From Pycnococcus provasolii (taxonomy: Eukaryota > Chlorophyta > Pseudoscourfieldiophyceae > Pseudoscourfieldiales), in assembly GCA_049487715.1 (NCBI GenBank), contig CP150547.1, positions 186,001-250,000 of the forward strand: DNA of 64,000 nt. The letters are read 5' to 3'. Within the stretch, counting starts at the first letter, position 1. Each line of letters begins with the position of its first letter. Made by a program: the position numbers and the translations under genes. Positions 51,878 through 61,808 of the stretch are shown here, in pieces. Below the pieces are notes generated by a model that saw only the letters and a list, made by a program, of their open reading frames with translations, was not told where the DNA came from and ran no database searches.

Positions 51878-53307
51878 ATGTCCCCCCGAGGTCGCCGGCG
51901 CAATGCCTCCTTAGTCGGACTGAATAACTCTGTCTTGTTTTCTGTCGCGGCCGCAACGGCTCCTTTTCTGTTATTCATCAGTAGAAGGAGGTTCTTTCGT
52001 AGTAGGTCTTCTTCTTCTTTAAAGAGGAAGAAGGATAACGATGAGAATGACTCGTCTTCTGCAGGGAATTCGCCTAATAGCAGTGTTTCGCTTTCTTCGG
52101 ACGTGCTGCTCGAAGATGCTTCAACAGCGGCTTCGTTAGCTATCCTGGAACGTGAGAAGGAAAAAGACGTTGAAATCTATTTACAATTCAAGGCATTCTG
52201 TGAAGATGACAACAACAACAACAACAACAACAAGGCTCGTGCTGCACAGTCAAACCAAACCAATCAGATGTCGACAGATGAATCTTCACCACCAGCCTCG
52301 CCCATCATGATGGGCGCGTCCTCGTCGGCGGCGGTGAACATTCTGCCTCTCGCGCGATTCCTACAGGAAGAAATGTGCCACGACGAATGGAGAGGCGCGA
52401 CTGAACACGGTATGTGCTGTGCTCGTCATGCCTATATACCTACCTATACGTCACCTTTCACGACATAAAGCCTCACAAACACTCACACACGTATTCAGCT
52501 TTTGTCAGGGCGATGCTGAGGCACGAACTCCCAAAAAATGCCATGGCGGTTTACCTAGTACAAGACTACAGATTCCTTGACAGCTTCAGCAGACTTCTCG
52601 CTGCGGTGCTCTGCAATGCAGCCGTGAACTTGCAGGAACGGCGATTCGGCGCCTCGTTTTTAGCTCTGATTCTGAGCGACGAGAACGACTACTTCGTACA
52701 GAGCTTCAAGGCGCTCGGCGTTCCAGCCGATGAACGAACAAGAAAGAAAAAGTTCCCCGACCAGCCGGCGGCTGATGCGTTCATTTCCGCCATGGATGAC
52801 GCTGCAGACAACGCCGCGCAAAAACCACACGTTGCCGTTGCCCTACTTCTTGTTTGTGAATGGGTACGTGAACTTGCTTTTTTTTTTTTTGTGTGTGTGT
52901 GTTTTGAATCGCGTTTTTCGACAACACAGTACGCTTTGGCCTAAACAACGAACTCACTTCTCTTCAACAACAAAAAGGCGTACCAGACTTGGGCTGAGGA
53001 AGCGTTGGCCGTGGCAGTCAAGCGCACGGAGGACGGAATGTATCCGCTCGGATTCAGCAAAGCGCTTCCCCTGTACGTGTCTCGTTGGGTTGACCTTCAC
53101 AGCGGTCCCGACTTTGCGCGCGTCGTCACATATTTCCAGGACTTGCTTGGTGCCGTTTGCTTTCGCTGGTCCGAAGACGAAGCACCTACTTTGCTAGCGG
53201 AGACCATCTCAACTTTCCGCGCGACGTGCCACCTGGAGAAAGGCTTCTGGGACATGGGGTGGGAGTTTGCGAAAGTATCATATACGCGCCGCCCACCGAA
53301 ACAATAA
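51878..53307 (+). CDS. TENA: TENA/THI-4 family protein with N-terminal membrane segment
   Basis: Three exons (51878-52409, 52499-52863, 52978-53307) encode 408 residues. The TENA fold spans about 160-405: LPLARFLQEEM, WRGATEH joined to AFVRAMLRHELP, MAVYLVQDYRFLDSFSRLL, LVCEW joined to AYQTWAEEAL, and FQDLLGAVCFRW. TENA proteins salvage thiamin by hydrolysing aminopyrimidine products of thiamin breakdown, or degrade thiamin. Both junctions restore family sequence exactly. Residues 1-100 are unusual: SLVGLNNSVLFSVAAATAPF and LLFIS form a hydrophobic span, followed by a basic, Ser-rich and then acidic linker with Asn runs. A membrane anchor or organelle targeting role is inferred. ATG 51878 follows a ttcttctctcag acceptor-like tract by 6 nt. 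AATAAA overlaps the stop. Confidence 0.88.
52410..52498 (+). other. Intron 1 of the TENA gene (89 bp)
   Basis: Donor G|GTATGT, acceptor tattcag|CT. Splicing in phase 1 joins ATEH to AFVRAM. Confidence 0.92.
52864..52977 (+). other. Intron 2 of the TENA gene (114 bp)
   Basis: Donor TGG|GTACGT, acceptor aaaaag|GC, phase 0. It joins CEW to AYQTWAEE. A run of T and GT repeats (about 52878-52900) lies inside. Confidence 0.9.
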
Positions 53308-53603
53308 ACATGTGTGCTAAGATCACTCGTTCAGTAATGGAGTGTACTTTACTTTGTCCAACGATCGTCCCTTCACACCATACACAAGGTGATTATAGCG
53401 CTGCGCGTAGTCAAAATGATATCACAATTCTTTTACCAACTATTTTACGTTCAAGAGCACAGCATCCTCGCCGTACGCCTTGATGCAAGTGTCGACATGC
53501 TTCAAGAGCCGCACGGTATGTCAACTATGTATGTGAGAACTTGTGTTACACGTGACGGATTAACAGATGTTAGGTACCACTATGGTAAAAAAAACGGTGA
53601 TGT

Positions 53604-55235
53604 TCACGTCAACGAGAAAAGGCCGCGCTCGTGCCGGTCCAGCGCCACATAAGCTGCCACGAGCACCTCCGCGGCGCGATCAAGAGCTGCTGGGCGTGGG
53701 CGCGTCTCCGCCATTGGTTCGTGCGAGATGCCGAGGTGTGTGCGAGCGGCGTGAGCGATCGCCGCAGATGCCTCCGCCCTCGTCGCATGCAGCGGTTTTC
53801 CCGCCACAGCACACACCATGCTTGCCAAAGCTGCTGCCACCTCGTTACCGCTCGTGCGGCCCGCATGAAATGGCATGGCAGCAATCAGATGCCGACATGC
53901 TGTCACGCTCGACGCGCCGCCAAATAGATGCCGGCAGCTCAGGTCGACGAGAGCGCACCAGCTGGATACCGCGGCGGTGCCACGTGCAGACTTGAGAGGC
54001 GCATGCTTCTCATGAAGCGAAATGAGCTCGATCGTCACCTCATCGTCCGAGTTCCCCCCGGAATAGCGCGACTCCGCATACGCGTGAAGAAGCGCAACCA
54101 CGTGGTCCTCCGGAAGTTCCCAGCCGAGGCGAAGCGCGTCGCTCGCCGCCTCGAGCGCCGACACGTCATCGCCATGGTGGCAGAACCACGCCACGAGGCG
54201 AGCGAGCACATGGCTCGATGCGGCGTTAATGCCCCCCGGGCATCCCTCAGCTGCCACACCGCGCTCCGAGAGCGCGAGCATGGCAAATGCCGCAGGCGCG
54301 TCACCGAGCTCTGCATGTCGGATTGCACACTCGGCTAGTAGCGTTCGGACGGCGGTAGGTAGCTCTCGTCGCTGCGTACCTTCTAGCAACTGACCAAGCT
54401 CGCGCACGAGTGTGCCCCACTTCCACATGGCTGTGCGTTCCTCGAGGCTTGTAACCTGCCGTGCTCGATTATTGATGCTCGAACGCGGACTGTGGTCCCA
54501 CCAGTGTGCGAGGCTGACGTCCTCGCCGTCGCCTCTCTTGGCGTCGTCAGACTTCGACGCAGCGTCGAACATGCCGAACATGCCAACTTCTTCGTCGTCG
54601 TCGCCGCCGCCGCGGCCTCCGCCTCTACTGCTCACGCCATCGAAGCCAACGTCGTCGTAGTATTGTCTCCGAGATTCTCTCTCGCTCTCCACGGTGAGCG
54701 CGACACCAACGAGCGCAGAACGAGTCGCCTCCGCGTTCCCTGCTGCGTCTTCGCGACGGAACGGGCCGTCCGCTGCCCAGCGCATCAACACGGCGCCTGC
54801 GTCGTCCCATACTCTTTTTCGCGTCGTCGCCTTCGCGATGAGCGGCATGAGGCGTGAGCTTTCGTCTTTTTTGACCGTCGCGTCCACGGGCGTGATGGCT
54901 GGCGGCGCCGCTTCCACGAGTTTTCTCATCGCGTCGTCCGCGTCACCGGTTCCCGCGAGAAACGCCAAGAGGAGGTCTCGTCGTGGCAGGTGCCCGGTGG
55001 TGTGTGCGGGCGGCAGGCCTGTGACGCCTAACGACGAAGGGGACGGCTGACCCCTAGGGCTAACCCCACCACCCATCCCCACGGTTGTGCTGCTGCTGTA
55101 CGACAAGGACAAGCCACAACCACACATCAATGGTGAGAACCCACCACACAGATCGTTGACAGCACGAGGAACAGGAAGGCTTATATGAACCCTCCTGAAG
55201 TTCTTCACCAAGGCACCCAGGCCATTCAGACGCAT
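53604..55235 (-). CDS. Unassigned helical-repeat protein, possibly organellar
   Basis: The product has 543 residues. The N-terminus (MRLNGLGALVKNFRRVHISL) looks like a mitochondrial-type targeting peptide. The rest is Ala/Leu/Glu-rich and predicted helical, with Asp/Gly-rich insertion at about 210-240 (DDDEEVGMFGMF). Short helix pairs (ECAIRHAELGDAPAAFAML, VAWFCHHGDDVSALEAA, EVTIELISLHEK) look like degenerate TPR/PPR-type repeats, but no repeat class can be assigned. The frame continues upstream of 55235 only as a GTG-started extension, so ATG 55235 is used. The function is unknown. Confidence 0.7.
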   Translation of the reverse strand: MRLNGLGALVKNFRRVHISLPVPRAVNDLCGGFSPLMCGCGLSLSYSSSTTVGMGGGVSPRGQPSPSSLGVTGLPPAHTTGHLPRRDLLLAFLAGTGDADDAMRKLVEAAPPAITPVDATVKKDESSRLMPLIAKATTRKRVWDDAGAVLMRWAADGPFRREDAAGNAEATRSALVGVALTVESERESRRQYYDDVGFDGVSSRGGGRGGGDDDEEVGMFGMFDAASKSDDAKRGDGEDVSLAHWWDHSPRSSINNRARQVTSLEERTAMWKWGTLVRELGQLLEGTQRRELPTAVRTLLAECAIRHAELGDAPAAFAMLALSERGVAAEGCPGGINAASSHVLARLVAWFCHHGDDVSALEAASDALRLGWELPEDHVVALLHAYAESRYSGGNSDDEVTIELISLHEKHAPLKSARGTAAVSSWCALVDLSCRHLFGGASSVTACRHLIAAMPFHAGRTSGNEVAAALASMVCAVAGKPLHATRAEASAAIAHAARTHLGISHEPMAETRPRPAALDRAAEVLVAAYVALDRHERGLFSLT

Positions 55236-55619
55236 GGGCACGTGCACGTATGCCAAACAACAACTCTTCAGGCCTGTGAAAGTGGGAAATGGGACGGACG
55301 AGCGCGCCCACACGAATAGCCCTATCGTAATGCCAGAACCCTAATGCCCTAATGCCCCAATACCCTAACCCTAACCCTAACCCTAACCCTAACCCTAACC
55401 CTAATGCCCTAAAAGCTATCGTAACCCACCCACCAGCCAGGCCAGGGACCTGGACCTACGAGGTCACCTTAAACTTTTTAAGGAAAGTTTACCACCCAGG
55501 CTAGGCTGCCAGGGAAAATGCCGGGACGGTGGAAAATCAACGGAGGTATGTACATGTCGTCACGAGGAAGTCGAAGAAACACACTGTTGACGGTGTGTTT
55601 CTTACAAGCTTACATCATA
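55236..55619. promoter_or_regulatory. 5' flank with telomeric repeats
   Basis: This holds the CCCTAA array at 55344-55412, 110 bp upstream of ATG 55235, and the 3' flank of the MORN gene. No gene is seen. Confidence 0.55.
55344..55412. repeat. Interstitial telomeric repeat (CCCTAA)n
   Basis: Seven to eight perfect CCCTAA units flanked by ccctaatg variants on both sides. Confidence 0.97.
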
Positions 55620-56723
55620 TCATGCCTGCAGCCTGAATGCGCACGCCGTCCTCAGAAAGTCCTCCTCGTGCAAGATGCCGTCCTTGCGCGTGCACTCCGC
55701 AAACGCCCACGCCAACTGAGGAACCGCAACCGCGCTCGGGTCCAAACCACTCAACACGCACAGGTCGCGAAGCTGCGTCACAAGCAAACCAGGGCTGCTG
55801 CCACGAAGAGCCCGAAACGCGTGCTTGAGGCGCTCGAGCTGGTCCGCGCGAAGCTCGCCCGTCGAATTCAGGCTGTCGCGACCAGCTTGTGTCGTCTCGC
55901 GCACGGCGCGCACAGCCTCGTATGGCTCAAGCTGCGCCTCCGCCGGACGAGCGAGCTCAATCATGGGAAGCTTCACGCCACGAAGTCGGCTGTGATCAGG
56001 AACGAGGTCCTCAAGCTCCTCCTGCAGGAACTCGTGTGCCTCGCCAACGCGCATCTGGTCGTCGTGCCACTCACCCTCGAACTTCAGCCCGCGACTCACG
56101 GCGAAGAAGACGCCGAGGCCCTCCTTTTTTCCCTGCGAAAAGAGGCCGTTGAAGATATCGCCGTTGGCGTACACCATAACGCCGTTGCCGTGCCGCTTGT
56201 CGCGTTTCCACTGGCCGTCGTAGTAGTCGCCGTTTCGGTAGTTCATCTTGCCGAAGCCGCTTCGCTCGTTCGCGAGCCAACCGCCTGTGTACACCTCATC
56301 TAGGCGGTAGTGGAAGGTGCCCTGCCCCTCTCGTCGACCCTGGAACCACTCTCCCTCATACTGCAGTCGCATCTCCTCTCCTGGCTTGCTGCTCGGCACG
56401 AAGAAGCTGCCGACGCCGTGTGGGCGTCCGGCGAGCACCTCGCCCGCATACCGTCCTCCTCCGCGTCCCACAACCTCGCCCTGCTTGCCCGTTCCGTCGC
56501 GCAAGCTCGAGCGGAACGAGCTCGTTGCGTATCCCTTCGCCGTTGGCCTTCGTGGCAGCGTGGGGCTCGGCGGCGCCTCCGCGCGTCGCAGCATTTGCGC
56601 GGGCGGCGCCTCGACTTCGGGGTACGCGGCTGAGGGCGGCGCGTACATCACCTTCGGCCTTCCCTGGAACTGCTTGGACATGGCGGAAGCGCGCGCGGAC
56701 GTCGAGCCGTCCGTCACGGTCAT
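55620..56723 (-). CDS. MORN-repeat protein of MORN3 type
   Basis: The product has 367 residues. About seven MORN repeats span residues 85-260, with the signatures YAGEVLAGRPHGVGSF, YEGEWFQGRREGQGTF, YTGGWLANERSGFGKM, YYDGQWKRDKRHGNGVM and FNGLFSQGKKEGLGVFF. The order ending KFEGEWHDDQMRVGEAHEF follows vertebrate MORN3, a sperm-flagellum and cilium protein. The C-terminal 110 residues hold an EF-hand-like helical segment (LRDLCVLSGLDPSAV, then FAECTRKDGILHEEDFLR), an addition compared with MORN3. MORN repeats bind membranes or tubulin-linked partners; a flagellar role is inferred from the family and from other ciliary genes here. The N-terminal 80 residues are Pro/Ala-rich. Confidence 0.85.
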   Translation of the reverse strand: MTVTDGSTSARASAMSKQFQGRPKVMYAPPSAAYPEVEAPPAQMLRRAEAPPSPTLPRRPTAKGYATSSFRSSLRDGTGKQGEVVGRGGGRYAGEVLAGRPHGVGSFFVPSSKPGEEMRLQYEGEWFQGRREGQGTFHYRLDEVYTGGWLANERSGFGKMNYRNGDYYDGQWKRDKRHGNGVMVYANGDIFNGLFSQGKKEGLGVFFAVSRGLKFEGEWHDDQMRVGEAHEFLQEELEDLVPDHSRLRGVKLPMIELARPAEAQLEPYEAVRAVRETTQAGRDSLNSTGELRADQLERLKHAFRALRGSSPGLLVTQLRDLCVLSGLDPSAVAVPQLAWAFAECTRKDGILHEEDFLRTACAFRLQA

Positions 56724-58536
56724 TCTTATCGCTAAAGCCTAAAGAAGAAGCTTAACAGTAGTGCAACTTAAGTCACTTCTGGAGAAGAAGCTTAACACGC
56801 GAGTGAGCTTAACAAACACAAAGTGCGTGCAAATACACTGCAACAAATACGGGAACAAATACAGTACCCTGTGGCTGTGGGAGACACAGCTAAAATACCG
56901 TATGTATTTTTTTGTCTGATGGACCCTCGGCGACAATGAATATTCGGCAAGTCGTCGAGACACACACCACTGTGCCCAAACAACGTCGGCGAGAGGCCCC
57001 ACCCACGAGGGGCCCGGAGTCGAAGAACGAGCGAGCCTCAAAAGGCCTTTTCTCACTTGGAGCCTCCTCCCAGTTCCATCGCACCTCCCTCCCCCTTGGG
57101 CCTCCTCTCCTCTCCTCTCGCCTCTCGCCTCTCGCTCCTCTCGCTCCTCTCTGCTCGAAACTCGAAAGGAAGAAAGGTTTGGGCTCTTGATGAGCAGAGA
57201 CTCTCATCAGAACTCTCCGAACTCTCCGAGTGAGCTCGAGACGAAAGAAAACAGCGGAATGGTAGAGGTAGAGGTGAATGGTAGGCTGAATACAGGTACT
57301 GTACTTACATAATAGCCGAATGCAGTGCAGTGCATTGCGTATTGCGCGTATTCCCTTGACAGACCACAGAGAATAGTCTAAGGTGTCTCGCCCAGACCAG
57401 ACACCACCTCCAGACATCTTCTTCGAGCCTCGGACATCCCTCTCCTCTGACAGTCTGAAGACTCATGTACATACAGTATGGGGAGATAGAGCCATGCTTT
57501 CTTCCTGTGGATGAGGTGTTCCGACTCCTAGGTGGCTAGTACTACAGACCTGTACTACAGTCTGTTACTGTACAGTTAACGTTGAGCTTACATTGTAGAC
57601 CACCTCTCTTGGGCCTTCTCTTTCCCAAAGTCTTTACTCAAAGACCTTTCCAAACAAAGACCTTTCCCAAAATCTAATGAACAAGGGGAAGTGTACGGAA
57701 CAGTGGGACCCTGACGAACCTCACTAGCTAACCGTAACCAGGGAGTTGGGGTTTTCACTATGACAGAGTTGCACATTCACTATGACCAGGGGGCTCCTCA
57801 GGTGCCGAGGGACCGGGTGGGGGACTGGTCCTGCGATCGGGGTGGTCATTTTCTGGAAGCCCTCGGCTCGGCCCGTCGAAGAAAATCCTCCCCGTCCCCC
57901 CCCCGTCCCCGTCCTCCACGTCCCCCCCCCCCCCCCTGTCCCCGTCCTCCCCGTCCCCCCACACTCGACCAGGTGGGCCTGCTTCGCCCCCCCTCCCTTA
58001 CGCTCAGCTCTGTTTGTTCATTCTTCAATCTTCATCTCCCGCATCTACGTGAGGTGGTGGAGATTCATGAAGATGGTGAAGCGCTGAGCGGGCGCCTTGT
58101 TGACTTTTGTTGCAGTGTGTGACGCGCGCGGAGATGTTTGGTGGTTTTTGGGAATAAAATTTTTTTTTTTGTTTGAAAAGCGGCATGTGTTAACAATCAA
58201 AAGGTGGGTAGAGGATGGTGAAAACCATCATAATACTTTCACGTCGAAATGGCCTTGTATGGGCCCGGTATTTACATATTATCTTTTTAAAAGACTTCTA
58301 TGTAACCGGCAAAGTTTACACAACCGCTGAAATCGATTTTCCAAACAGCAACCAGATGGAATTACATTCGAGCGAAAGCACGATCCTGCCACAGGGTTCG
58401 AGGAGTTGAGCGTGTCGCCCACGTGCAAAGCTAAGTAGGCTGATTGTAAAAAGATATTGTCTAGATCTAGGATCCCTGTAATTTTTTAATAAAATATTAG
58501 CCACAACGGCCTGAGATACATGATAAGGTTTGCGTT
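56724..58536. other. Longest gene-poor gap (1.8 kb)
   Basis: This lies between the MORN gene start and the GH20 stop. It contains ctctcctctcgcctctcgcc repeats (about 57110-57150), poly-C/CCCCGTCC repeats (57895-57960), and a T run after aataaaa at 58155-58171. Translations are low-complexity and no family is recognised. A short or non-coding transcript cannot be excluded. Confidence 0.5.
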
Positions 58537-61212
58537 TTACCGCGAAACGCGACAGCCGCGCGTCAGCAAGGCAGTGAACGCCGATGCGCAAAACAACAAA
58601 CAAGCAAAGGCTTGCAGCCGAGATTGCACGCTTGCACGAGGAAAGGGAGGAGGAGGAGGAGGAGGAGGTTGAGGCGACTTGGTGGTCGAAGCTGACGAGA
58701 TTACGTCGTCCCACCAAGCCTTACCCATCCGGCACGGATGCTGCTCAAGTGCGCTCACATTCGACGGAATGTCGAGGGACGATGAGCCGGATATGTCAAT
58801 ACCTTGTACGAGTCGCATATGAGCAGCCATCACGTCGAGGCGTTCACGCACACTGTCAGCGTCGCAGCTAGCCAGCGGAGGGTCACGCCAAAGGCGCTCG
58901 CTCGCTGCCACTATCTTCGCAAGTACCGTGGGCGCGAGCGCGTCGCCGAGCGTCGTGTCGACTATCCCAACCTCCCCGCCAAGCATCTGTGCGACGACAC
59001 GCTGGGGCTGCGGTAAAATCGCGTGGCCCCTGTATCCGTGTCGCAGGGAATTCTGGTAGCACTCGAACCACGTTGAGCAACCCAGAGGTGCCTCGACCGT
59101 GTTCATGTTCCAGCCGACACTAGATACGACGCGAAAGCCTCGCATCGCTGCCTCGGCCACGGAGCCATCAAGCGAGCTTGCGTCTCGCGCATGCACGACA
59201 GGTCCAATTCCACCACGTGGGAAGGAATATCCTCCCGTGTTATCGCTACTCAGAATTGCTTCCCAGTGGTGCATATCGCTCGCCTTCATCTTGATAGAGG
59301 GTAGAGTTGCTGAATAGAGCAGGCGGTAAAAGTGGTAGAGTGACGAGCGGTACAGCGCGCTCGCCTCGCTTGCACCACGCCGCCTCCACTTCTCGTGAGC
59401 GGAGGAGCGCTCGGCAAGGCTTAGGAAGTCGTTCAGCGACATACCTGCCCTCCTCGCGAGCGACGCGGCATCGGCGCCAGAGGCCAGCTCCTTGAGCGCG
59501 GCGCGTGCCGCATCGCTGAAAGATCTGACGTTTGCCAGGTATTTTGCGTGAGGAAGGTTTCTGTCGCCATAGAGTCGCGCGGCACGTTCCCAGCACGCGC
59601 GTTCGCCAGGATCGCCGCCCATGTGCAGCGATGCTGCACGCGGAAAGGCTTTCAGCAGTGCCTTCATCGCGCCAGCCACCGCCATGTGCACGTCATTCTT
59701 TTCCATGCGCAGCGGCGAACCACCGGCAAGCGTAAGCGGACACTGGCTTGCAAGTAGGCGACCCCAGCTTGAGGCCTGTCCAGGCACTTCCATGCCAGGT
59801 ACGACGCTAACACCGAGCTTCGCTGCCGTTTCGCCGAGACTCCGCAGCGCGTCGAACGAGCAGCTGCCCGTGTCATGCGGCAGACGTGATCCCGAGCTGT
59901 CGTGCGTGTGGGGAATTCGGTATCCATTGTCGTTTGTTAAGTGAACGTGCAGCACATTCAATTTTAGCGCAGATGCAAGCTGCACAAGCGTCGCGAGGCG
60001 CTTCGTGCTGTACGCGCTGCTGCATGCATTGGTGACGCTGATGCCTCGGTGACGCCACACAGGCGCATCGCTCACGGTCAACGGGAGCGCTCTGAGCACC
60101 GAAGCGGGCGCACACGATGGCATGGAGCTTCTCTGGTGGTGGTGGTGGTGATGATGGTGTTGGGCGCGACTCTTTTGATCGCCGTCTGCGGCGGCGGCGG
60201 CGGCGGCGGCGGAAGTTGCATTGCTGTCCTCGGCGACTGGTGGTTCGATGAGCTGAGCGAGCGTTTGCATCGCGTAAACGAGCCCTCGATGGTCAGCCAC
60301 CGCAACGCTGGCCCGTGCAACCGCCTCGTTGCTAGCATCATTTGCATCGTCTTGGTCGAGCACCGTCGCTCGCACCGCCAGTTCGTACGCGCCGTCAGGC
60401 CACCGCTTTGTGTCGTTGGCGTTAGCCACGCGTCTCACGAGCACCTCGAGCGTGCCTGCTCCGCACGCCAGACTCGGCGTTTGCGCTGAGCCAGGTGGCG
60501 GTGCAGCTGCTAGCGTCTGCCCAAAGACGAGTGCCGTGGCGTCGTCGCGAGATAGGCGTGGTGCCGGTTTACCGTCCAGGCTGAGCTCGAGCGACGCGGG
60601 GACGTATCGAATCGACACGCGACTCACCGCAACGCACACGCCCGCCTCGCCGTCAATGTCGACGCCGGAGCTTGCGTCTCGCAGGGGAAGTTCGTCAACA
60701 CCCGCTCTTCGCATCGCCCTCGGAATGGGCCAGATCGTCGGCAGGCGCGTACGCGACGCCGTCTCGAGGCACGCCTGTGCGCGCGCGGCGCGGCGCACAC
60801 CTGTGTCAGCTAGCGTGGTTCTCCACACTCTTCTCTGCGCCGATCCCGCTTCCATTTCTTCTCTCAGTTTGTGCAAGAGAGTCGCGGCGTCGCCCTGTCG
60901 AACGTTGTGCTTGCCGTATCCTTGCCGTTGGTTGATTTCTGCAAACTTGATCGGCGCTGCTCTTGCTGCGTCTGCGTTCAACCTGCTGTTCCCTCTGGTC
61001 GACTTCGAGGCTCCTGCTCGAGACGACCTGACAGGTGCGGGTAATATCGCGTGCAAGGTTCTTACGACGCACAGCGCGCCGAGTCCGAGAAGCAGCACAA
61101 AAAATCCGCTACGCAGGTTGATATGGCCATTGCCAACGACATGCGTGCCTCCGGCCCGAGGCCTACTATGGCTAAATAGTAGGCCCCCTGGGACGACGAC
61201 ATCAACGGCCAT
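58537..61212 (-). CDS. GH20 beta-hexosaminidase-like protein with altered active site
   Basis: The product has 891 residues. An N-terminal membrane segment (about 35-57, GFFVLLLGLGALCVVRTLHA) predicts type II topology; a C-terminal hydrophobic tail (LQAFACLLFCASAFTALLT) may be a second span. A GH20 alpha/beta barrel begins at about 385: DAPVWRHRGISVTNACSSAY, then LKLNVLHVHLTNDNGYRI, and continues to the strand AASLHMGGDPGERACW. Active family members have GGDE there (for example HLGGDEV-x3-CW), in which Asp positions substrate and Glu is the acid/base. Here Asp534 is kept, but the next residue is Pro535, and the nearest Glu is two residues later. A His run is encoded by a GTG/CAC array. The expected role (terminal GlcNAc/GalNAc removal) may be lost or changed. 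Confidence 0.85.
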   Translation of the reverse strand: MAVDVVVPGGLLFSHSRPRAGGTHVVGNGHINLRSGFFVLLLGLGALCVVRTLHAILPAPVRSSRAGASKSTRGNSRLNADAARAAPIKFAEINQRQGYGKHNVRQGDAATLLHKLREEMEAGSAQRRVWRTTLADTGVRRAARAQACLETASRTRLPTIWPIPRAMRRAGVDELPLRDASSGVDIDGEAGVCVAVSRVSIRYVPASLELSLDGKPAPRLSRDDATALVFGQTLAAAPPPGSAQTPSLACGAGTLEVLVRRVANANDTKRWPDGAYELAVRATVLDQDDANDASNEAVARASVAVADHRGLVYAMQTLAQLIEPPVAEDSNATSAAAAAAAADGDQKSRAQHHHHHHHHQRSSMPSCAPASVLRALPLTVSDAPVWRHRGISVTNACSSAYSTKRLATLVQLASALKLNVLHVHLTNDNGYRIPHTHDSSGSRLPHDTGSCSFDALRSLGETAAKLGVSVVPGMEVPGQASSWGRLLASQCPLTLAGGSPLRMEKNDVHMAVAGAMKALLKAFPRAASLHMGGDPGERACWERAARLYGDRNLPHAKYLANVRSFSDAARAALKELASGADAASLARRAGMSLNDFLSLAERSSAHEKWRRRGASEASALYRSSLYHFYRLLYSATLPSIKMKASDMHHWEAILSSDNTGGYSFPRGGIGPVVHARDASSLDGSVAEAAMRGFRVVSSVGWNMNTVEAPLGCSTWFECYQNSLRHGYRGHAILPQPQRVVAQMLGGEVGIVDTTLGDALAPTVLAKIVAASERLWRDPPLASCDADSVRERLDVMAAHMRLVQGIDISGSSSLDIPSNVSALEQHPCRMGKAWWDDVISSASTTKSPQPPPPPPPPFPRASVQSRLQAFACLLFCASAFTALLTRGCRVSR

Positions 61213-61808
61213 GACTCACTCAACTGAGTGACTCCACTCGACTCCCACTCCACTCGAGAGAGCAGAGCGCGTCCTTCCTTATTAAAAGGGTAACACGATT
61301 TCACCAAGAAGGAGCCTCGAGAATGAGAATGAGAATGAAAATGAGAATGAAAATGCGCCAAGGATCCAAACCACAACCTACCCTATGCAAATGCGCGAGA
61401 ACGTCCCCGACCCCTAACCCCATAACCCTAACCCTATAACCCTAACCTCCTAACCCTAACCCCCTAACCCTAGTTTCAATCACCCTAACCCTCCCACCCT
61501 ACCACCCTAGTTTCAATCACCCTAACCTCCTAACCCTAACCCTACCACCCTAGTTGCAATCACCCTAACCCTAACCCCTAACCCCTAACCCTAACCTGTA
61601 ACCCCTAACCCTAACCTGTAACCCCTAACCCTAGCTAAGGTAGGGCCCAGGGTCCGGGGAGTTCCGAACCTCCTATCCCGCTCTGCTCCTCCGCTCCCTT
61701 GATTTCTTCTCCCCCCTAATTCTAAAAAGATTATTTGGTAAAACTTTATCCTTATCAGCTTATCTTGGTGACTCCACCATTTAGACTTCCCTTCAGGAGA
61801 ATCATATC
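61213..61808. promoter_or_regulatory. Divergent promoter region dominated by telomeric-type repeats
   Basis: This holds the large CCCTAA array and, near 61321-61354, a GAATGA hexamer array. No further gene. Confidence 0.6.
61410..61634. repeat. Large degenerate interstitial telomeric array with higher-order repeats
   Basis: About 30 CCCTAA-like units over 225 bp. Internal higher-order copies: ccctagtttcaatcaccc (three times, one with ttg) and aacctgtaacccctaaccct (twice). It lies between divergent starts at 61212 (minus) and 61809 (plus). Confidence 0.97.

Noticed and set aside
57760-58122. 120-codon plus-strand frame in the 1.8 kb gap
   Set aside because: Half of it is poly-Pro/Arg from CCCCGTCC repeats; no domain or start context supports it.
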